Below are positions 36,008 through 49,000 of a DNA stretch of 64,000 nt, piece by piece. This DNA comes from Prinia subflava (taxonomy: Eukaryota; Chordata; Aves; Passeriformes; Cisticolidae): the NCBI RefSeq assembly GCF_021018805.1, contig NC_086250.1, positions 63,747,322 to 63,811,321 of the forward strand, in the 5' to 3' direction. The position numbers and the translations under genes were made by a program. Numbering within the stretch: position 1 is the stretch's first letter; each line of letters begins with the position of its first letter. The notes under the pieces were generated by a model. It was not told the DNA's origin. It worked only from the letters and a program-made list of their open reading frames with translations, and made no database searches.

Positions 36008-39000
36008 TAAGGACCATGAAGGAAAAAAGTAGCCTGGACAGAACCCAAGCTTACTAGCACTGGGCTTCAGCTACTCATTTCCCAGTCTGGAGTCCAGAAA
36101 CTCTCCTTTATGTGTCATTTATAGATTTTCAGATTATACAATTTTGGGATGAAACCCATAGTTAATCTTGACAGCAGAGCCCTCTGCTGCTTCAGACCCA
36201 GCATAATGCTCTATGGTCTTTAGGAGGTCCAGGTGTGGTTTAAGCATTCTCTCCTTTAGAAGGTATGATGTGCTGAGGGTGTAAGGGTACAACAACCCCT
36301 TACATGCTTATAATTTGTACTCTGGCCATTTTAGCATTTTTCTGTGTGGAAAAAATAGGATTGAAACCTCCAGAGGCTTAGGAAATCCTTGAATTCAGGT
36401 CTTTTATTTCTGAGTTTTATTTCTGCCACAGAAGTGTCACCACTGCAAGCAAAGAAGAGAGCAAACAAATGTTATGCTCCCAGTGTGCCCAGGAGCCCTG
36501 TGCTCCCATCAGGCATTCTGTGAGGGAAGCAGCAGGAGAAAGATCTGTGTGTACATAAACCCTTGAAGATATGGCTGAGGGCATCCATTAACACTACTTT
36601 AGGTTACGGAAGAAGATTTTTTTTTCTTTTTCCTTCTGAAATCTAAAGCCTTTTGATCAATTAAAGAAGTCAGTCAAGTTTTCCCTAAACTTCCTTCTCA
36701 CACTCATATATTACTGTCTCAATTCACCCAGTTTCTGGGTATAAATGAATACTTTCCTGGAAGGCTGAGTCTCTCTATGGAAGACACCATATTGCTACAG
36801 CCTTTTAAATGTCAACAAAGACTCATGTATTGAAAAAATAGCCCATAAAACCATAGCAGTGAAATGTCCTTTGGCACATGTACCTCAAAAATAGAGGGGG
36901 ACTCCTTAGCCAAAATAATCATTGCATCTGCTCTGAAGTCATGACCCAGATATTTTCAGAGTTATAACTCCAGAAATTCAGTAGAGTTTTCTGGATTTCT
37001 CCTTGGAGCAAGGTGAACCTCGCTCCAGGTGGGGTTTAATTCCTGAACCCCCTGGTACAAACCAGCCAGTCCTGGCCCACCTCTTGATGTCAGAGCTCCC
37101 AAAGCTCCAAGGGAGAAGGTTGTGGAGTTTTCCCCTTGGCAGCAGGGAGCCAGATCCTCGGAATTTCTCTGTGACACTGGTGCTATTGTCCCTTCAAGCC
37201 TCACTGAGATGGATGCCAATTTCACAGACCAGCCATTCATCTCATTATTTACTCTTATTTTCATGTGGTTCTCAAACAATGCACAGGTTTCAGAAAAGGC
37301 TGTGTGTCAACTCACATCTCTAGGCAATATGACAATAATTGGACAGTATATTCAAGTCCTGCAAAGAGTATGTTGAGCTGTTTATCACTGGTACATTAAA
37401 ATAGTAAATCAAACAGGAGACTTGGATAAGTCAACACAAGATTTGTGTCTATTAGAGCAAAGCCAGAGGCCAGAACCTCAGCAAAAAGGCAGGGAATTAA
37501 ATTAGTCAAAGAGTAAGCTGCACTTTTCATGGTTGTGTGCAATTACATGCAGATTCAGTTTCTTTGAAAGAACTTGACAGGAGAAAATTTAAACTAAAAG
37601 TTTCTGGTAGACCAATAAATCTTGTTTTCCATGACTCATATCTCTGTCCCCTGGCCAAAAAAGAAGTCAGATATTGTATCTGTGTTTGCATATGTGGCTA
37701 GAATTATAAAGCCTCCCTCAAGAAAACCCAAAGTGGAAAATATGAAATTTCATAGAATTCTTTGAATATAAATGCCCTGTTCATATTCTGTTCCCATTAC
37801 ATAAGATATTACAATCCCATTCATGAGAAAATTCAGGCATAATAAAAGTATGTCCTGGACATCTAGTCCAGTCATGAATTTTTTGGTCTATCAAAATGTT
37901 TAACCTTTAATTGCACAAAGATGTCTTTCTCTGTTTAGGAATATACACCATCGATTATAAGATTCTGATGCTAAAATCAGAGTTTTTGAGAGGGAATCTT
38001 TATATTTGTTTGCCTTGAAATATTTAACTGCATTTTAAATAACAGTATTTTAATAAATGTTATTGATTCTCTCTTTTCAGGTTCCTTTCCTTACCTGAAA
38101 CTTTACTGCCTTGATTTAGGTATAACTAATTCCACTAAAACTATAAAAATCTTAATTAAAAAAAATAATCAGGGTAGAGCCAAAGGAAGTAAAAATGAGA
38201 TCTGGAGCAGAAATCAAAATCTTATTTATCAAATATATTTGACATTAGATATTCGAATCACAAATTATTAGGAAACAAAAAAGGAGCCCTTCATCAGCTG
38301 AAAAAATGGGGAAGAATTTCTACTTTTTAGAGGATTTTGCAAGATTCTATTGAAGGGAATTATTTCATCTCATTTTGTTAATTATTAGATCCCTAATACA
38401 GGGTCTCAAGATTGTCCCCAAGAGGCATTTTTCTTTTTCTGTTGATTACCCAGACAGCCTTGGACCCTGTCATAGATATCTTCAAACACAGTTATCTGTT
38501 AGGAAAGAGGTGATCAACGCATATAATAAAAATAAGATTATTAATAACTTCAATGAAATCTTAAGGGTTATAATGCTTAACTATGTTTTATTCATGCTAC
38601 ATTTATCTATTAATTTTGTCTGTGTCAAAATCAAGTGAGAAAGCTGGAGAAGAGGTAATGTACTTGAGTTTACTTCAAGGTTAGTAAATCTTGTGAGACC
38701 TCCATTAACTCAATGTGACAAGTCTCTTGCACACATAAAGGATTATCCTTGCCCCTCAAAGAAAAGGCTACTGGGAATAGTCTGTGTCTGACACTACCCC
38801 CTAAATAAAATCCAAACATGAAGGTAGGCTGGAGGCAGTGAGTGTACTTGCAGCCTTTCTAACAGTCTGTAAGGCTGGTTTTCTCAGGGCAGGTCACTTG
38901 CTTTGTCCTTTGTTCCTTTGTCTTTAAAAACGGCCCAAATATCTGTGTACCTACATCACTTTATCTACTTCCTTGTTATGGGCAAAGCCAAAAGTATCTT

Positions 39001-40597
39001 GTGAGATTAAAGCATAGAGAAACCATGTGCTCCCTCTGGGTAAGGCAGGTCAAGGGTCCAGGGTGCTCAGATGGATAAACTAATTTCTTCCTAAGGAAAC
39101 AAGTATCAGAAAGGGTCAGAGAGGCCAAGGGAAGATGTCATTCCCAGCCTCAGGAAGTCAACACCTGCATCTGCTCTGCTGGGCCCAAATTCTTACACTA
39201 TGGAAAGGTCCAGGTGAAGAGTTTAACTGGGCCTTTCTGAATAACATTCCATCCGACACCTGCACATTTTAAAGCTAGTAAAACAAAGGTAGGAAAGACA
39301 GTAAAATGCTGCAAGCCCCACCCAGGACATGCGTGTCCGGTTCCCCCAGCCACTGAGCGGCCTCGGGTCTCAGCAGTTGTGTCAGGCTCAGTTTTACCCC
39401 AGTTTTACCATCCACCACCAGTCTCAGCCCAGGCACCCCCTGTTGTCGAGCACAGAGCCTCCTCCCAGTGCCCCCAGGGAGAGCCTTCAGCACTCCCCAT
39501 GGCACCGCTGGTGCAGGCTCCCACCAAACCCCTTTGTTACCCCTCCTGGCAGCCTGGCAGTGCCCTGCACAGAGGAACACCTCAGGTGCACTGCCACAGC
39601 CTGTGGCAAATGCTGCCAGAAGGATTTAATTTCCTCTTCTCACCGTTTACAGAATGGCTTTGCAGATCTACTTAACCAGGCACCTCTGAAGGCAAAGCAC
39701 AGATTGCCAACAGCTCACGAGGCCAGTTACCAGCTCCTGTATCTGCAGCAATGGACACAGTACACAAAACAACTTGGCTTTCAAGGTCAGTGTCCTGGAT
39801 CAGAGAACCTCTGGTGTGGGGAGAGAGGGAAGGGGGCAAGGCAGCATTACTGCCACCAGGAGAGCTGAACAGTCTATACCTTTTCCATTCCATATGCTTG
39901 CTCAGTAATAAATAAGAAATTATTAGAGCTGGAGAGAAATTCCCCATTGGAATGTCTTGTTGAGGAAAAAAAAAGAGATTAAATAGAAGTTTTCCATTCA
40001 GGTACTTCATGAAAACCCTGGAAAGGGTCCAGATAGGAGTCAAGAGCAGGCATTGACACCAGTAACACAGTAAAAGACTTTTTGATGTTGATTAAACTGC
40101 AATATTGTGACAAATGGTACGTAAAGACTATTTATGGTTAGGTTGGTGTTGGATAGAAGGGCTTTTAAACAGAAATAAAGAATATGCAAATAAAGTTCTG
40201 CTGAATTCTTAATGTATGCTTTTGAGTGAAATAGTATATTTTCTCTTTCTTTTATTGGACCTTCTCTAGAGTTATAAATAATTAGTGTATTTTTCCATGC
40301 ACTTACCATCTTTTCCTTACCAATCAACATCATTTTTCATGTCTTTTAAATGTCAGAATCAGAAATTATAATACCACATCACCATAACCAGTTTGGTATC
40401 CCTACATCTGTTCAATGTAATACTGAAGACAAATTTCCATGTCTGTTTTGCTGTAACTGTACTTATGGACACACCCATAATGGTGTTTCCAACACTTCTA
40501 CTGAATCTGTTCTAGTTCTAGCTGTCCTTGCACAGTTTAAATTGTGTCTCACAGGCTTAATCCAGACTCCACTGAAGGCAGGGATTTGTAAATCAGA
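36008..40597. other. Non-coding DNA with GC-richer patches
   Basis: Two patches, about 37000-37190 and 39300-39560, are visibly GC-richer than their surroundings. The second gives a 179-codon plus frame (39329-39868) and an opposed 101-codon minus frame (39580-39275). Both are Pro-, Ser- and Gln-rich or otherwise of biased composition, with no family resemblance, and are not called. A near-perfect 10-bp inverted repeat (GGAGCAAGGT, ACCTCGCTCC) sits at 37005-37026. Confidence 0.5.
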
Positions 40598-40985
40598 GAA
40601 CGATAGACTCACGGAATACCCTGAGTTGTAAGGGAGCTTTAATTATCATTGGTTAAGTATCATCATCCAGCTCCTGGTCCTGCACACAACAACCCAAAGG
40701 ATCACACCGTGTGCATGAGAGTGTTGTCAAAGCACTTCTTGAATCCTGTGAGGCTTTCTGCTGTGACAGCCTCACTGGGGAGCCTGTTCCAGTGCCCAGC
40801 CACCCCTGGGTTAAAAATCTTTTCACAATGCCTAACCTAAACCACCCCTAACACAACTCCACGCCCTGCCTATCACAGATCAACAGAGATAAGAGATCAG
40901 TGCATCAGAGCCTGCTCCTCTGCTTCCCCTCATGAGGAAGAGGCAATGGCCATGAGGTCCCACCTCTGTTCCTCAGTAACCTCTG
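40598..40985 (-). mobile_element. CR1 LINE fragment, 3' end
   Basis: Minus-strand CR1 copy. On the plus strand it begins with the inverted tail region (GATAGACTCACGGAATACCC) and passes through CAGCTCCTGGTCCTGCACA and GATCACACCGTGTGCATGAG. It continues to GGGGAGCCTGTTCCAGTGCC (40777-40796), the complement of the LPREVV region. The inner part with CCCCTCATGAGGAAGAGG corresponds to the ORF2 segment upstream. Homology fades by about 40985. It is one of the less diverged copies in the window and probably of a bird-specific subfamily, which I cannot name with certainty. Confidence 0.93.
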
Positions 40986-43011
40986 GTTGAGACCCCTGAA
41001 AAATGAGACAAAAGGTTTTCCCTCTGTAAGAGCCAAACAGAGGCTTTCTTCTGAGCCCTACACATTTTAGACAATGCTGGTCAATGATGCTTAAAGCCTT
41101 AAAAGTGTCTGATGCCCCCTGGCATCTGTCATTTCGTGTGAAACCTTGAAAGACCTGCCTGCTCAGGACTTTGCTGATGCACACATTCCTTCACACACAA
41201 GTGTGCAGTGTGAAACAAAAGTGACTCTAAGATTATTCCGTGCTTCAATAAATGTTTTCCTACAAGCTTTTTCATTTTGTTTTGTTTCTTCTGAACTTTG
41301 CTTTGATGCCAGACAATAATATCATCTAACTGAGAACTAAAGACCAAGCTATACAAGCACACTGTGCATGAAGGTAATTTTCTTTGCTTCCCAGTGATAA
41401 AGCATATGAAAGAAATTACAGCTTTTCCCTATTATTCATGGGGCTGATCCAAAACCTATTAAAATCAATGGGGAACTTTTGCATTAGTAAGTGTTTCAAA
41501 GCAGATTTTAGGCAATTTGAGATGCAAAGCCAGTATTTTCAAAGGCGTCAGACAAGAAATTTAGAACATAGGCAGGCAATAAAAAACAACTAAAGGATTA
41601 CTAATTTAATGAGCTACCACTCAAGAGAAGAACCATAGTAACTGATAGCATCCAGAATCAGATTTTTTTTTTTTATGAATTCACAAGAAAATGTTAATTC
41701 AATTATTTTTTAGCCACTGTCAACTCAGGAAGATCATTTATCCACAACACCTCATTTAAGGATTCACCTCGCTGCCTCCAACCTTCTAAGTGGCTGAGAT
41801 TCAAGCTGCAGAGTATCCTGTGCTGCCAGATGAGGCTTTTTCACAGTTTCTCCCATTACAATTGCTCTGCTTTCTTTGAAATGCTACAACATTCATCTTT
41901 CACTGGAAAGAAGAAAAAAACAAGACTTTTCATGGTAAATTGCCTAAAATTTTCTCTAGCCTTTTAAACTTGTGATTATTGTGCACAATACAGAACTGAT
42001 GCAACTTCAGCAGTAGAGATTGAGAAGCTGCCTAACTGTTATACAAGTGTTTTAGCAGAGTGGCATTTGAGCAATAGCATCACCTAACTAAGGCCCTTCT
42101 AGTGAAGCTAACCCCAATTGTTGCAGGTTTAAAACAGTGGGAACTACAGGAACAGGCACACTAATGACCCAGCAACATTTATTTTTGTGCTTCAACACAG
42201 AATCAGGCCAAAGAAAATCACATTCCTAGTGCTGCTCAAATTGCTTTTATTCTAGAACAGCAAGCTTTGATGCAAGGTTGAGGAATTCAGTTTTTGATGG
42301 ATCCCTTGTCATTGATAGGGTTTGGCAATTTGGGAGAGGCTACCAAGCTCAAAGTTGCAGCATCACCCCATTCACTAATTTTCCTATTTATGTTAGCTTT
42401 ATATATATGTGAAAGCAACACAGTATCACAATTATTAGATATTTTTATTCAGAAAATAGCAGAGACTGGAACAACAGGGTCACTGCTATTCAGAGAGAGA
42501 AAGTGTTGGCCCAACTGAGTGTTTTAAAAATTATGGAACACTTCATCTTGACAGTATGTCTTGGCTTAGCCAGAAGCTGAATTTTGTGATTAGTATAGCC
42601 AGACACCTTCTTTTCTTTATGTTCAGAATCCAACTGTTCTGCAGATCTGAAAAAGAGAACAAAATGAGAAATATGCTTTTAAAACCAGTCTGACAACTGC
42701 AATTAAATCAATCACCCACTCAATTTCAGATATTTGTAACATCAAGCAATTTAACAAACACCTTTCATCCATAACAGCTCAAGGCATGTTTGCTTTAAAA
42801 GCACTTCAGTAGAAAATTCCAGCATTCCACCCCCACTAAGATCCTTTTATAAAGAAAGCACTTCTAACTATAGAGACTAAAAAGGGTTGAATATTCACTA
42901 GTATATAATTTTCAACTTGGTTCAGAGGCTCCTGGGGGAACTATGTTGAGATGAGAGCAAATCCACTACTCCTTGAGGGAATATATTTAAGGATAGCAAA
43001 AATTATTATAG
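40986..43011. other. Unique non-coding DNA
   Basis: Nothing that I can assign. At 41441-41487 the words TGATCCAAAACCTATT and AAAATCAATGGGGAAC resemble an old interspersed repeat common in birds and turtles (GATCCAAAGCCCATTGAAGT-type), but the match is short. Confidence 0.45.
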
Positions 43012-43165
43012 AATCATAAAATATGCTTAATTGGAAGGGACCCACAAGGATCACTGAAGTAAAAGTGCACAGGACAATCCCCCAAATCACCCCATGTGCC
43101 TCAGAGTGTTGTTCAAACCCTTCTTGAACTCTGGCAGGCTTGGTGCTGTGACCAATTCATAATGT
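43012..43165 (-). mobile_element. CR1 LINE 3' UTR fragment
   Basis: Same type as the copy at 40598, also on the minus strand: AGAATCATAAAATATGC tail region, TTGGAAGGGACCCACAAGGA, CACCCCATGTGCCTCAGAG, CTTCTTGAACTCTGGCAGGC, ending at GTGACCAATTC. Only the non-coding end of the element is present. Confidence 0.92.
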
Positions 43166-45892
43166 GTTAAACTGCAAATAAGTAAGTGTAAGTAGCAACT
43201 TCCATTACTATTGTGCTTTTGTGCATTCCTACTCAGCTATGAAATCAGAACAGGTGCTTGGGTTCCATGCTTGGCAAATTATCTTCCAGCAAAATTGCTG
43301 GAAACTTCAGTCTCAGTTTGCAGTCCTGTTCTGCAGGAGGTCAAGAGGAGCTGAAACGTATATGGATATATCCAGCAGAGCAAACCATTAATAGGATACT
43401 TCTTTAAAGTATTTTAAATAAAACAGAATTGTTTTCTGATATATTCTCCATCTTTTTGCCAGGAGAAAATACACTTGGGACATGGTTAAAGATTGCTAGA
43501 ATTTTTGCTGACATGGCAAAGCATGACATAATTTTCCACATCTTTGTACAGTTATGATGAATGTTTATCAGTTCAGTAGGACCAGAAATTTATTTGGTCT
43601 TTCTTTTTGAAATAACCATCTAAATTTTCTGCCCTATGGAGAATACAATGTAATATACTCAGCACTATAGTATGAGTAGGATTCAAATCTTAGGGGAGAT
43701 GCTTAGGCTGTGTGCTTAATCAATAAGATTAAATAATTGCAGCCTGATGAAAGATCTGTTTAACTCCAAAGCTCTTTGTTGGCTGCACTCCTGCCACTGC
43801 TGCTTCCTCTGGCAGACTTTGGTTGTGCCTCTGTGGAAGGCAAAAAGGAAGACCAATGCAGCAAATGTGGTTTGGGTCATTCCTTTCAGATCTGAGTGGG
43901 GGTTAACCTTTGAAAATATATGATCAATAATTTTGCTTTTTTGATTTTTTTTTCAACTTATTTAAGGGTTATACTAGAATAGGAATATAAGGGGGATGGA
44001 TAGAAGACATTGGTTTTCTACAGAAAAGGAAACTTACATAGAATAAAAAAAATAATCTAGGAAAATCAGTTAGAAAACACTGGTAAACATGAATGATAAC
44101 AAGAACTCTTACCTGTGTATTATTGGTACTATGCTGTCAGTAAAATGAAAATATTTACATAAATAAAATTATGTTCCTTTTCGTTCCTAAGGTGTTCTAG
44201 AGAATATGGGATTCAGATTGAAACACCTTAATTTTATGAATAAACTGGAATGGTACATTTCTTTTTATTTTTATTGCCCCACAAAATAATGCACTTAATT
44301 GGAAGAAATGTGTGGATCCTAGATATAGCTTTTTAAACCTGTAGAAAACTAAACAATGGATAAATATTTAAACAATATGATGATTTATCTTTTAAAATGT
44401 TGTCCTTTTATTTCAACTTATCTCTCTGCATACCAAAATCTAATTTTTACAATAAATAATTTCAAAGAGAGCATGTTTGTAAGGAACAGAGTTCACATGA
44501 ACAAAACTTTGCAGATTCCCTGAGTTGAGTTTCTAACAAAATTATTAAAGAACACCCAAACTAAAAAATGGCAATGCAAAATTCTGATTTAAAAAAAAAA
44601 TGAAGATGGGATCTTAGACTACACTATGACTGAAAACCAGTCCTCAAATTATTCCACTTTAATTTACTTCATAAATTACAATAAAAAGGAATTCTGGCTA
44701 TATAAAATTACAGGTCAAAATTACCAAGCCAAAATTAATTTCTCTCACAGATGAGAAAATAATAATTATGGATATTAGCAAAATTCTCCAAGAACCAGAC
44801 TCCTTAAGCATTACATAGCTAAGTAAATACAGTAAGAGGATATAAAAGATATGACTGTACAACTTTCCTTAAAATCTGAGAACATCATTAATTGAAAATG
44901 AAATTAATAAAATGAAAGCTCTTCTTACATGTACTTACAATATTATTTCCCTGAGATCAACCTGAAGAACACTACCAAAAAAATCTATGACATTAATCAG
45001 AGATATTTAGTCTTAAATTATATTTACCACTCATACAGGAGAAGCTGAAATGATGGAATATAACATTAGAGAAATAAAACATAAATGCTTTATTTTTTTC
45101 CCAAATTTATGCAGCATTAAAATCAAATAAAAGTGGTGACTACATCCTTTTCTGTCAATGTAGGAAATGTGTTTCATGGGAGAGGATATAGTGGGCTGCA
45201 GGTGTGACAAGACACACACACATGCATATCTGACCTCCTGCTGCTGATTAGCTTCTCAGGATTTTGCATTCCATTTAGGTAAAATATGACAACTCTAGTC
45301 ATAACACTAAAATACTCTTTAATAGTAAAGATATGCATAAAAGTCCTGGAAGAAGATGATTGCTCACTACAGTATTTTACTAAACTCAGCCATCCACAGC
45401 ATTGTTTCAGACACCTTAATGTAGTCTTGATATAAAATTTCTATAAATCAGAAGGTTTTACAGAAAAAGAGGGGTTTTTTTCTATAGGCCCCTTTTGAGA
45501 GAAATGGGTTTTAAAAATAGGTAAAACACACAAAGCATTTAGCTATGCTTATCTAAAGAGCTCCTCTGTAAAAACAAGCAGTATGATACACGAAGGATGA
45601 ATCAGTGGGTGGTGAATTTGGCCTACTGAGAAAAATTCTTTGCCCTACTGACTCTTCAGGGAGCCTAATCACCAGCTTAGAAGGTAAAAGCTAACATTAT
45701 ATAAAAAGGATCTAACTCCAGTACTAAACCACTTGTTTCATTCCTTCTTAGCACTAACCTGTTCACATTTCTTCGCTTTGTAAATTAGAAAATGTCAGCT
45801 GTCAAGCTGTGGCTTAAAAATAATAAGCTTCAAGTGCAAAGGCAAATAGGAGAATTCAGAGCCAAAACCTTTTCCAAACAATGGAAAAGAGC
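43166..45892. other. Unique AT-rich non-coding DNA
   Basis: No gene and no recognisable repeat beyond short A or T runs. I see nothing else in it. Confidence 0.5.
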
Positions 45893-46080
45893 TTCCAGAG
45901 CTTCCCAGAGAGTTGTCCAGAGAGGTGGTGGATGCCCCATTGCTGGAAACGTTCAGGATCCAGTTGGACAGGGCTCTGAGCAGCCTGATCTATCTGAAGG
46001 CAGCCCTGATCACTGCAGAGAACTTGGACTGGATGACATTTAAAGATCCCTTCTGACCCAAAAAACTCCATGATTCTATG
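45893..46080 (+). mobile_element. CR1 LINE 3' end
   Basis: The start includes CCAGAGAGGTGGTGGATGCC (45919-45938) and the block for the APLLETFRIQLDRALSSLI-like C-terminus. It continues with GGACTGGATGACATTTAAAG and ends in the tail CCATGATTCTATG. The open frames over it (45792-46043 plus, 46071-45856 minus) are translations of this debris. It is a 5'-truncated copy of a different CR1 subfamily from those at 40598 and 43012. Confidence 0.92.
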
Positions 46081-49000
46081 TTTATATAATTATATTAACA
46101 TTAAATCAGTTTCACAAAGTTCTTCATGCAGGACAGCCACCCCTCCATCAGCAAAGAAATGGCAATATATATCACAGCACTGATGAAATTGCATGGAGGG
46201 AAAGGAACAGCTGTGAGAATTTAATCAAAATATTATCCTATATGGAAACCAGTACAAATAGTGCAATTTCTCTATGAGTGTTATGCTCTATCCATTGCTG
46301 TTGCAATCAAGTCATGTCTGTAGCAGGATGCTGTGCTGCTGATGCTGTCAGTCTCTCTGTGGTCATCCTGAATCCTTCACTGCATTGGAAAGGAGCACAC
46401 AGCCTCAGTAAAAGTCAGACTGGGACAGAGCCAAAGTGCCTCAGCCCCTGGGTGGTCAGCACTTCTGGGACAATTTTTGAGCAAATAAATCAATAAAAGT
46501 ACAGCAATCAGGGAACAATAAGAACTGAGTATGCTAAAGGTTGGGGGTTTTTCTCATTGTCTAATTTGGTTGCTTAGCTATATATGTGTGTATATATACA
46601 TATTCAGTGACTAGGAACAGTAGCATTACTTGGATCATCAAGTGACAGCTCTGAGATGGGTGAGAGTTGCCATAAAATATTCACTGATTTTTGAAATTTT
46701 GAAGCAAAGTTTTCCTGTCTCTCTGAAAGCATAGGCATGAGGATTGTTGATCCTTCAGAGGTAGTAGACAGGATCTGAAATCTTGCCAGCCTGGCTTGGC
46801 AATTGCTTTTGCTGCTGGAAAAAAACCTTGGACAACCAGTTATTGTTTAACATATGAGGCCTTGAAGAGTTTCCAACTGCACAAGATTTTGATTTAAAGC
46901 AATATGTAGGAAATAGCAGAGCATTTTGAAGCAGTCTAGTGAAGTAGGAAAGGTATTGATATTTCAATGCTGCTTTTAGCTATGTGTGTCAATACAGTAA
47001 GAAACACCTACTCCAAATTATGGAAGTGCTAGCAGATCCTAAGTACATTTATCCAACAAAGGTGATGATGTTGATGATGATGGACTTAGAAAACTTTGGT
47101 GAGGATATTTGCTTTAAAAATCTCTTTTAGTTGATCTATTCCCAAACCTATGAGAAAAACAGCAAACCAGAACTGAACCTGAATCTCTCCACCACAGGCA
47201 AGTTTTGTTCCTGAGTTTCTGGGCCATTTCCTTTTCTTTGGAGGTTGGTTATTGCATAGGATAAGTAGTCACAAATGTAAATACTGCAAGACATTTCTGA
47301 ATGATAACAAATTGTCTTATACACTTTTAAAAAAACATAATTTATTAAGAGAAAAGTTGTCCAGTTTTTAGTGAACTCAAGAGATGTAAGAAGCTGTGTC
47401 CATATGCTGTCTCCATCCAGCTTGGACTATGAGATAAAATTCATGTCTCCTGTTTTTTGTTAAGAAGAGTTTGAAGAGTAAGGGAGGAAAGCAATGCAGC
47501 TCTGAAGCCATTTTAAATTATATAGACCTGTTTGTGAAGCTGGATACGACCCATCATAAAAAATGACTTGGTTTCCCCCGGGGTATGCAGGACATGTGAA
47601 TCCTTCTACCCCATTCTGTCTGCCAGAGAATGTGGAATATAAGTGTTAACAAAACACACTCTTCTTATTTGCTTTAATCTGAAATGGTTTATAACTGAAC
47701 ACAACAATTTGTTCTTCAAGAATTTGAAAGCATTTCATTCAACCAAAAAGAAAAAAAAAAATATATGATTGTCTGAAAATACCACAAAAATCAGTTTTAT
47801 TTGCCACTTGCATCTGAACCAAAAAACTTCAAGATATTTTACATACAAGTTTAGTCTTAGGCTTGCCCTAACATGGAATGGGAATTTTCTATAGGCATTA
47901 ACATTTTTGTGGACAGGAAAGCCATCTCTATCCAGCTAAAGAAGAATCATGAGAACATAATATAACTATTACATGTGACAACATGATTATGCAGATTGTC
48001 TGCAGATGTGAACCAGAAGAGCTCTAATGAATTCAGTGGGGTTCTGCTGATTTACATTAGCTGATGATCTCAATTTGCTGCATTCTGGATGAAAGAAACA
48101 ATTTGTCCTTATTCTTTTTTCAGAGATCCTAGAATACTTTCTGAAATCTTCAGTCCAAATATTCTGATTAAGTTCTGTCTTAGAATGTCAGACCACTTAC
48201 CCCTGCAGTGCTATCCAAAATAACTGCAGAGTATGTTTAAATAGCAAGAGACTGTGCTATTGGTAAAAGAGAAATGGAGCACCACAGTAAATTTTTGAGT
48301 AGACAGCAGTAGATAAAAATAAGAGCTAGGTTGAATCAAATCCAGTTGGCTTCACTTGTACAAGTTTTCACAACATTGTAGGTTGTTGTATTCTATCATT
48401 TTAGTGATTCACTGATAATGAATTTGCTGACATTGTACTTCATCAGCAACCATATTTCATATTGGTTACATTGAGCTCAGGGATGCCTCAAATGTAGAAT
48501 CCAAATATTGCAGCTTTCTTGTCTTGCACAATCTTGTCAGGTGGGGGTGATGAAGAAATGGAATTCAGAATGAAGAATACTTACCTGAGATAGTTTGTAT
48601 TGTGGAGTTAGGTTTTCCATTACAATTCTTTCTAGTGAACAAACTTGTTCTGCACTGTCTGAAAAGTTCTGGCTGTGAGGAATCTTATATCTAGATAACA
48701 CTGCAAAATATATTTCACAATTTCAGGACTTAATATTATGTGATGCTATGAACTCCAGGACAGATCTTCAGATTTTTTTGTGATTGTTCATTGCTTGATA
48801 TAAATGGAACCATTGCAGCTCAATTTAAAATTTGCTTCAGTGGAAGGAAATTTGTCATCAGTTTTTACTTAAAGGTAGAAGAAATAGAAGGAGATGGTAA
48901 AATTTTAAGAATATGATCCTTGAATATAGTAATAGTTTTACAAAACCTATTATTCTGACTTTACTCTGAAATGTTTTCAAGGACTGATGTGGAAGTACCT

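Noticed and set aside
35695..36060. Frames with long polylysine or polyphenylalanine
   Set aside because: They read through the T58 run and its GTTT/GGTT/GTTTT continuation; the same applies to the frames over 7535-7578, 29320-29358 and 55228-55343.
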